A stretch of 12,286 nt of DNA from UBA6019 sp036570145 (GTDB lineage Bacteria; Chloroflexota; Dormibacteria; Dormibacterales; Dormibacteraceae): assembly GCA_036570145.1 (NCBI GenBank), contig DATCPJ010000122.1, positions 1-12,286 of the forward strand, in the 5' to 3' direction. Position numbers and translations under genes: made by a program. How positions within the stretch are numbered: position 1 is the stretch's first letter; the number at the start of each line of letters is the position of its first letter. Under the pieces are notes generated by a model. That model was not told the origin of the DNA. It did not search any database and was given only the letters and a program-made list of their open reading frames with translations. Below, in pieces: positions 1 to 12,286 of this stretch.

Positions 1-3000
1 CCGGCCGGAAGGACGCCGCGGCGGTCTCGGTTGGAGACGATCGCCGTGCGGTAGAGCTCGATGTAGTGGCGGGCCGACTGGCCCCAGCTGACGTCCTCCT
101 GCATGTCGCGGCGAACGAGCCGGTCCCAATCCTCCCGGTGCCGGAAGGTCTCGGCGCCACGGATGACCGCCGCGAAGAGCTGCCAGGGGTCGTAGCCGGC
201 GAACATGAAGCCGGTCCCCTCGCCGCTGGAGGGCTCGTAATCGTGGACGGTGTCGACCAGGCCACCGGTGGCCCGTACGACCGGGATGGTGCCGTAGCGC
301 ATCCCGATCAGCTGGCCGAGCCCACAGGGCTCGAAGCGCGAGGCCATCAGCACCATGTCCGCGCCGGCGTAGATCAGCTGCGCGAGGTGGTGGTCGAAGC
401 CGATCGAGGCCGAGACCTGTTCGGGGTTCTGCTCCGCCTCGTGGCGGAGGAAGTCCTCGTAGCGCCTCTCCCCCGCTCCCAGGACGACGAACTGGATGCC
501 CTGGGCCACCAGGGCCGGGAGCGCCTGCTCGACCAGGTCGAGGCCCTTCTGGTCGTAGAGCCGCGAGATCATGGCGACGATCGGAGCCTCGCTGGCGGCG
601 AGACCGAGCACGGCGCGCACCGCCTCCTTGTTGAGCCGCTTGGCGGTCGGGTCGGCGGCCGTGTAGTGATGGGGGACCGCCGGGTCGGAGCCGGGATCGA
701 AGAGCTCGATGTCGATGCCGTTGACGATGCCGTGCAGCTTGTGGGCATTGCGGCGGAGGAGCGCGTCCATGCCCTCCCCGTACTCGGACTCCTGGATCTC
801 CTGGGCGTAGCGCTCGCTGACGGTGTTGACGATGTCGGCGAAGTGGATGCCCCGGCCGAGGAGGTTGACGATGTCGTCGAGGTGCGGCAGGCCGACCTTG
901 AGCAATCCCCACGGCTCGAGCCCGGCGAGGTGCAGCGCGCCGGAGCCGAAGACGCCCTGGAAAGCGAGGTTGTGGATCGTGAGCACGGTCGCGATCTTCG
1001 ACATCTCCGGGTCCTGCGGGTAAAGCATGTCGAGCAGGTTCGGAACCAATGCGGTGTGCCAGTCATTGACGTGGATCACGTCAGGCATGAAGCCGAGCGG
1101 CCGGAGCATCTCGAGCAGGGCGCGGTTGAAGTAGATGAAGCGTGCGTCGTCGTCGCCGAAGCCGTAGACGCCGTCGCGGTCGTAAAGCTGCGGGCAGTCG
1201 ATGAAGTAGACCGGCACGTCGCCCAGGCGTCCCTCGAGGATGGTGCAGGGGATCGTCTGCGAGCCGAGCGGCACCTCCAGGCCCTGGACCACCGGACGCA
1301 GGCTGTGGATGTCGACGTTGATCTGCCGGTAGCGCGGCATCACCAGCCGCACGTCCTGGCCCAGGCGGCGCAGCTCCTTGGGAAGCGCTCCGGCGACATC
1401 GGCCAGCCCGCCGGTCTTGGCGAAGGGGGTCACCTCGGCCGACGCGAGGAGGATCTTGATCGGCTCCCGCGATGGGTCGGCGCCGAGGACCAACGGACCC
1501 GGCACGCGGAGCGCGAGCGAGCCGGTCGGCGGCACCCGCTCCTGCTCGGCGTCGTCGCGGCCGACCGCGATGGTGAGCTCGAGCGGCTCGCCCGCACCCT
1601 TGTCGAGGGCCGCGAAGGGGATCGCGATCGCCAGGGCCGACGCCGCCGGCACCTCGGAGCGGTAGACCGGCGGGCCGTGGCGGCGCCAGCCTCCGATCCG
1701 GTAGACCGAGACCGACGCGGTCTTCGGTTCGAAGCGCACCTCGGCCGCGTAACCGGGTTCGAAGCCGAGGTCGGCGGCCGACACCTCGGGCAGCGACAGC
1801 CGGGTCGAGGCCTGGGCTTTCTCCTCGTCGGTGAGCGGTGCGCCGGAGAGGTAGATCCAGTACGAGATGCCCATCTCCGCCAGCTCGGCGTGGCTGCGCG
1901 AGCTTTCGACCTTGAGGTGGAGCGATTCCTGGTCCGATCCGTAGAAGACACGCGAGGCCAGCCCGCTCGGTCGGTGGAGGGCGCCGAAGCCGCTGGAGAC
2001 CTCGAACTTGCCCGCCTGCGCCCAGGCCGCGTCGTCAACGCCGTGCGGGGTGAACTCGGTTGCCGGCCGCTGGACGTTGACCGCGCCCTCCTTGACGATG
2101 ATCGGCTCGAACAGGCGGCTGGGCGGCTTCGCCTCGAGAAGCTTGTAGACGTTCCGGAGATGGAGCCGGTACTGGTTGTCCCACATCACGTCCATGCCGG
2201 AGTCATGGCGGCGGGAGAACCACCAGAACCAGTCGCTGCCCTCGCAGATCAAGATCTCCCGCCAAGCGCCGGCCAGCTGCTCGTTCTTATGGGGATGGCT
2301 GCGGGCGTACTCGTCGAGCCAATCGCGGGTTTCGGCCAGGAGGTCCCAGGCCACGGCGTGCTCGGGGTCGCCGATCCAGGTGTCGAGGCTGCCGTTGATC
2401 CAGCTGCCGGTGAAGAGGCGATGCAGCGGCCGGCGGTTGGGCGCTTTGCGGAGGAAGTCGGCGACCGTGGTGGAGATGACATCGGGGCTGGCGTCGAGCT
2501 CGGTGTAGAGCGCATTCAGGAAGTCATGGCCGTCGCGCGGGTAGAACTCCCAGGCGTTCTCCCCGTCGAGAGCCACGGTGACCAGGAAATCGCGCTCCCC
2601 CTGCTGCTCCTGGATCCGCCGCAGCCGGCCCATGAAGTCGTCGACCGCCTGCTGGGCGGACATCCGGTAGTAGTCGAAGCCGACCAGGTTGCTGAGAACC
2701 TTGTCCCGGAAGACCATCGCCACCTCGTGCCCTTCGCGCTCGATCCGGTAGGGCTCGTAGAGCGATTCCGGCGACATGATCCGGCCCTCGCCGTCCCGCG
2801 GCAGGCCGCCTTCGAGGGAGCGGGCGAGGACGTCCTCATCGGAGATCATCCACTCCAGGCCGGCCTGGACGGCGAGCGCTGCCACGCTCTCGCCGACGGC
2901 CATCTCGGACGGCCACATCCCGGCCGGCCGGTGGCCGAGCAGCCGCTCGAAGGTCGCCATGCCGAGCGCGATCTGCTGCTCCGCGTCCTCCCGATGGGAG

Positions 3001-3707
3001 AAGTGGCGATGGGGCAGCTGGATCCCCGGTGACGCCGTCCGCGCCGAGTCGACGTGGCAGATCAGGGGCAGGATCGGGTGGTAATACGGTGATGTGGTCA
3101 GCTCGATCTGGCCCGAGCCGGCCATCTCCCGGTATTTCGGGATGACGCTGCGCACCATCTCCAGCTGGGCGCCGAAGAGGATCGCCTTGTCGTCCTCAGA
3201 GTAGTCGCGGTCCTTCGCCTTGAGCGCCGAGAGGCGCGAATCGCGATCGACCCAGGCGGGGTCGCACCAGGCGAGGTTCGACCAGACCTGGAGGTCGCGG
3301 ATCTCGTCGGTCGTGAAGACCTCGGCGTCGGCGGGCCGCCCGGCGAGCTCGAGGTAGCGAGGCGACTGCTGGACACGGAGCGCCGAGGGGGACTCCCGCA
3401 GCCAGCGGATCAGGAAGTTCCGCTCCTCGAAGCTGAGCTCTTCCGCGGGGCGGCTGGAGAGGTTGAGGAAAAGGTCTTTCGCCTCCCCTTTGCTGTACTC
3501 GTCCACCTGGGCCAGCAGCGACGGCACCAGGTTGAAGGTCTGCCGGACACGGGGATAGCCGTCGAGTAGGGCGACCATCTTGTGGTAGTCCTTTACGGCG
3601 TGCAGCCGCACCCACGGCAGCAGGTAGGTGTTGGTGAGGTCGTCCTTGTAATAGGGCTGGTGCATGTGCCACACCAGCGCGAGATTGATCGGCTTCAAGC
3701 GGTTCAC
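1..3707 (-). CDS. GH57 α-glucan glycosidase / linker domain / GT5 glycogen synthase fusion (3' end cut by window)
   Basis: A two-enzyme polypeptide. Residues 1 to about 528 form a complete GH57 module of the COG1449 α-amylase type: HMHQP near the N-terminus (14-18), YYHPILPL around 210, nucleophile E268 in the GMWPSE motif, and D381 in ALDGENAW. Residues about 529-745 are β-rich and look like a carbohydrate-binding or glucodextranase-C-like sandwich. From about 749 a GT5 (ADP-glucose-type) glycogen synthase begins: KTGG at K764 binds the nucleotide sugar and E1126 lies in RFEPCGL. Their spacing of 362 residues equals that between K15 and E377 of E. coli GlgA. The reading frame is open through position 3, and the GT5 length suggests the stop lies just outside. 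The GTG start at 3707 is 17 bp after the glgB stop and places the HQP motif normally; no clear Shine-Dalgarno is visible. The GT5 should elongate glucan. Whether the GH57 part branches, transfers or hydrolyses cannot be read from sequence. Confidence 0.9.
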   Translation of the reverse strand, partial: MNRLKPINLALVWHMHQPYYKDDLTNTYLLPWVRLHAVKDYHKMVALLDGYPRVRQTFNLVPSLLAQVDEYSKGEAKDLFLNLSSRPAEELSFEERNFLIRWLRESPSALRVQQSPRYLELAGRPADAEVFTTDEIRDLQVWSNLAWCDPAWVDRDSRLSALKAKDRDYSEDDKAILFGAQLEMVRSVIPKYREMAGSGQIELTTSPYYHPILPLICHVDSARTASPGIQLPHRHFSHREDAEQQIALGMATFERLLGHRPAGMWPSEMAVGESVAALAVQAGLEWMISDEDVLARSLEGGLPRDGEGRIMSPESLYEPYRIEREGHEVAMVFRDKVLSNLVGFDYYRMSAQQAVDDFMGRLRRIQEQQGERDFLVTVALDGENAWEFYPRDGHDFLNALYTELDASPDVISTTVADFLRKAPNRRPLHRLFTGSWINGSLDTWIGDPEHAVAWDLLAETRDWLDEYARSHPHKNEQLAGAWREILICEGSDWFWWFSRRHDSGMDVMWDNQYRLHLRNVYKLLEAKPPSRLFEPIIVKEGAVNVQRPATEFTPHGVDDAAWAQAGKFEVSSGFGALHRPSGLASRVFYGSDQESLHLKVESSRSHAELAEMGISYWIYLSGAPLTDEEKAQASTRLSLPEVSAADLGFEPGYAAEVRFEPKTASVSVYRIGGWRRHGPPVYRSEVPAASALAIAIPFAALDKGAGEPLELTIAVGRDDAEQERVPPTGSLALRVPGPLVLGADPSREPIKILLASAEVTPFAKTGGLADVAGALPKELRRLGQDVRLVMPRYRQINVDIHSLRPVVQGLEVPLGSQTIPCTILEGRLGDVPVYFIDCPQLYDRDGVYGFGDDDARFIYFNRALLEMLRPLGFMPDVIHVNDWHTALVPNLLDMLYPQDPEMSKIATVLTIHNLAFQGVFGSGALHLAGLEPWGLLKVGLPHLDDIVNLLGRGIHFADIVNTVSERYAQEIQESEYGEGMDALLRRNAHKLHGIVNGIDIELFDPGSDPAVPHHYTAADPTAKRLNKEAVRAVLGLAASEAPIVAMISRLYDQKGLDLVEQALPALVAQGIQFVVLGAGERRYEDFLRHEAEQNPEQVSASIGFDHHLAQLIYAGADMVLMASRFEPCGLGQLIGMRYGTIPVVRATGGLVDTVHDYEPSSGEGTGFMFAGYDPWQLFAAVIRGAETFRHREDWDRLVRRDMQEDVSWGQSARHYIELYRTAIVSNRDRRGVLPA

Positions 3708-3724
3708 CGTAGCTGAGCAGCCGG

Positions 3725-10832
<7,108 letters not shown>

Positions 10833-10836
10833 GACG

Positions 10837-11622
10837 TCAAGTATCCGCGCCCGGCCAGCCGGCGCGGAGGATCTCCAGGGCGAGCGCGTGGGCGGCCGGG
10901 TCGGCCGCGGCGAGGAGCGTGGTGCGAACGCTGAAACCGACCTCGAGGACGTCCAGCGAGGCGCCTTCCATGTCGGTCGCCACCCCGCCCGCCTCGGTCA
11001 GGACGAGCAGGCTCGCGGTCATGTCGAAGACCCGGGCGCCGAGCGGCGAGCAGAAGACGTCGAAGCTGCCGGTCGCCGTGTGGGCGATGGAGAGCGCCAT
11101 CGAGCCGAGGATCCGCAGCTTCTGGGCCCGCTTCAGGAGCGGGGTCGCGGCGAAGAGGCTGCCCGGCGAGCTCTCCAGGGCCACCACCTCGAGTCGCCCC
11201 GGATCGCGGCGGGGCAGGGGAAGGAAGGGCCGGTGCCTGTGGTGGGCTCCACCACCCTTGATGGCCGAGAACTCCTCGCCGTTGACGAGGTTCATGACGT
11301 AACCGGCGCTCAAGTCGGCCACCAGCGGCCCGCTGAGCAGGCTCAGCATGATCGCGTAGCAGGGCACGCCCTGCTTCGCGTTGAGACTGCCGTCGATCGG
11401 GTCCATCACGACCAGTGGAAAGGCGGCGCCGAACGAGCGATGGCCGATCTCCTCGGAGAGGACGCTGAAGGCGAGCCCGCGAGCCGCCGCCCGCTCGAAG
11501 GCGGCCATCGCGCTCTCCTCGGCAAGGCGGTCGATCTCGACCGTGCGGTCACCGCCGGCGCCCGTCGAGATCTCCTGCCTGCCGCCCTCGGTGCCGATCA
11601 CCGGGGAGACGATCGCCCGCAC
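10837..11622 (-). CDS. Inositol-monophosphatase / fructose-1,6-bisphosphatase family phosphatase, archaeal-like
   Basis: A metal-dependent sugar-phosphate phosphatase of the IMPase/FBPase superfamily. From the GTG at 11622 it has 261 residues. Metal-binding residues visible are E57/E58 (LSEEIG), D74 and D77 (MDPIDGSLN) and D200 (VFDMTAS, the counterpart of the WDxAAG motif). GDRTVEID near 24-31 and the IKGGGA and ILGSMAL stretches fit the family. DPIDGSLN with SEEIG is closer to archaeal bifunctional IMPase/FBPase enzymes than to E. coli SuhB. Family-like helical sequence (DWLGLFSGIAEDV) continues upstream of 11622 without ATG, GTG or TTG. The true start may be a CTG at 11670 overlapping the previous stop, giving 277 residues. 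The stop is 4 nt from glgE, so it is very likely co-expressed with the GlgE genes. The substrate is not determined: inositol-1-phosphate, fructose-1,6-bisphosphate or another sugar phosphate are all possible. Confidence 0.88.
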   Translation of the reverse strand: MRAIVSPVIGTEGGRQEISTGAGGDRTVEIDRLAEESAMAAFERAAARGLAFSVLSEEIGHRSFGAAFPLVVMDPIDGSLNAKQGVPCYAIMLSLLSGPLVADLSAGYVMNLVNGEEFSAIKGGGAHHRHRPFLPLPRRDPGRLEVVALESSPGSLFAATPLLKRAQKLRILGSMALSIAHTATGSFDVFCSPLGARVFDMTASLLVLTEAGGVATDMEGASLDVLEVGFSVRTTLLAAADPAAHALALEILRAGWPGADT

Positions 11623-11666
11623 GTCTTCGGCGATCCCGGAGAAGAGGCCGAGCCAGTCGCGCTCCG

Positions 11667-12062
11667 TCAGCGGTAGCGCCGCCAGAGGAGCGCGACGCCG
11701 AGCGCGATGATCACCGCCGGCCCCGCGATCCGCTCGTCGACCAGGTGGCTCGTGAAGACGAGCAGCAGCAGGCCGATGCCGACCACGACGAGGCTGAAGC
11801 GGCGGCGGGTACGGTCGGCGGTCCCCGCGACGCCGGGGACGAGGGCGTCGAGCTCAGTCACGAAGGCGGGCCTCCGGAAGAGGCCGAGCAGCCCGATCGC
11901 CACGATCAGCAGCGGCCAGAAGCGGGGCACCCAGCCGGGCAGGAAGGAGTAGGTGACCAGGAGCCCGACCAGGCCGAGCACGATCAGGACCAGGCCGAAG
12001 GTGCTCACGCCTCGCCGGCGCGGTCCAACGCGGCGAGCGGACAGCGGGCGGAACTGTCCCAT
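11667..12062 (-). CDS. Small four-helix membrane protein, LiaF/DUF5668-like
   Basis: A membrane protein of 131 residues of unknown function. After a basic N-terminus (arginine-rich to residue 17, suggesting a cytoplasmic side) four hydrophobic helices are visible: about 20-41, 48-63, 89-106 and 112-127. They form two hairpins separated by a polar loop (about 64-88). FWPLLIVAIGLLGLF and GPAVIIALGVALLWRR resemble the repeated segment of LiaI/LiaF-type (DUF5668) membrane regions, suggesting an internal duplication. The ATG at 12062 lies 13 nt after the hydrolase stop. AGGA sits 11 nt upstream of it, overlapping that stop. The frame is open further upstream, but that part overlaps the hydrolase. 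An in-frame GTG at 12008, just before the first helix, is an alternative start. Nothing ties it to glucan metabolism except its position. Confidence 0.72.
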   Translation of the reverse strand: MGQFRPLSARRVGPRRRGVSTFGLVLIVLGLVGLLVTYSFLPGWVPRFWPLLIVAIGLLGLFRRPAFVTELDALVPGVAGTADRTRRRFSLVVVGIGLLLLVFTSHLVDERIAGPAVIIALGVALLWRRYR

Positions 12063-12075
12063 CTTCTTTCGGTTC

Positions 12076-12286
12076 CTATTGTCCTCTGATGTGCTCGATG
12101 ATCGCCCGGGAGACCTCGGCGGACCGCTCGAACTGGAGCCAGTGGCCGGCACCCTCGAGCACGATCAGCCGGTAGGGGCCTTCAACCAGCGCGGCCGTCG
12201 CCTCGACGCCCTTGCGGCCCAGCGCCGGGTCCTGGTCGCCCCAGAGGAGAAGGGTCGGCGGCGTGATCGGCTCGGGGCAGGGCGGG
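12076..12286 (-). CDS. α/β-hydrolase, C-terminal fragment (5' end outside window)
   Basis: Only the last 69 residues or so are inside the window, ending at TAG 12078-12076. They show the typical end of an α/β-hydrolase fold enzyme: the strand TLLLWGDQDP, whose acidic residues are in the position of the catalytic acid, then LIVLEGAGHWLQFE with the catalytic histidine, then a terminal helix. The GHWLQFE pattern recalls epoxide-hydrolase and haloalkane-dehalogenase-like members. The nucleophile elbow is not visible, so the reaction cannot be named. It is followed after 13 nt by the membrane-protein gene and may be the upstream part of the same transcript. Confidence 0.8.
   Translation of the reverse strand, partial: PPCPEPITPPTLLLWGDQDPALGRKGVEATAALVEGPYRLIVLEGAGHWLQFERSAEVSRAIIEHIRGQ

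Noticed and set aside
66..3032. A 988-codon open frame on the plus strand
   Set aside because: It is antisense to the GH57-GT5 gene, whose minus-strand reading has intact family motifs. The plus reading is a low-complexity mix rich in V, E, R, D, G and A, as expected opposite G/C-ending codons.
3196..3672. A 158-codon minus-strand frame
   Set aside because: It is another frame of the GH57 coding region. The family motif HMHQP and the downstream GH57 motifs lie in the frame starting at 3707.
12063..12152. A 30-residue N-terminal extension of the membrane protein
   Set aside because: It overlaps the α/β-hydrolase end, is a serine-rich shadow, and the ATG at 12062 follows the hydrolase stop naturally.

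Overview
This 12.3 kb window is a compact, G+C-rich (about two thirds G+C by eye) bacterial α-glucan/trehalose locus. All genes lie on the minus strand, so transcription runs from high to low coordinates. The chain has no intergenic gap above about 20 bp, and I see no terminator or internal promoter, so it reads as one operon cut at both window edges. The start codons are GTG, TTG and possibly CTG, with a single ATG.

Layout in transcription order: (1) the C-terminal end of an α/β-hydrolase (12286-12076, 5' part missing); (2) a small four-helix membrane protein with LiaF/DUF5668-like hairpins (12062-11667); (3) an inositol-monophosphatase/fructose-1,6-bisphosphatase superfamily phosphatase of archaeal-like type (from 11622, or 11670 with a CTG start, to 10837); (4) GlgE maltosyltransferase (10832-8835); (5) a trehalose synthase-maltokinase fusion, TreS-Mak (8844-5623); (6) the glycogen branching enzyme GlgB (5626-3725); (7) a fusion of about 1,240 residues joining a GH57 glycosidase, a β-rich linker domain and a GT5 glycogen synthase (3707 to beyond position 1; the last few codons are missing).

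Together these genes encode the whole GlgE pathway. TreS interconverts trehalose and maltose, Mak phosphorylates maltose to maltose-1-phosphate, GlgE polymerises it into α-1,4-glucan, and GlgB adds α-1,6 branches. The terminal fusion adds the classical nucleotide-sugar route (GT5 glycogen synthase) on the same polypeptide as a GH57 α-glucan-active enzyme. Two elongation routes are therefore encoded next to each other. Key catalytic residues are present in every enzyme whose active site lies inside the window.

Organism: the TreS-Mak/GlgE/GlgB set resembles actinobacterial loci. The COG1449-type GH57, the GT5 synthase in place of the actinobacterial GT4 GlgM, and the archaeal-like phosphatase point rather to a high-G+C Chloroflexota or related soil/thermophile lineage. 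This is an inference from gene content only. The most unusual element is the GH57-linker-GT5 fusion.
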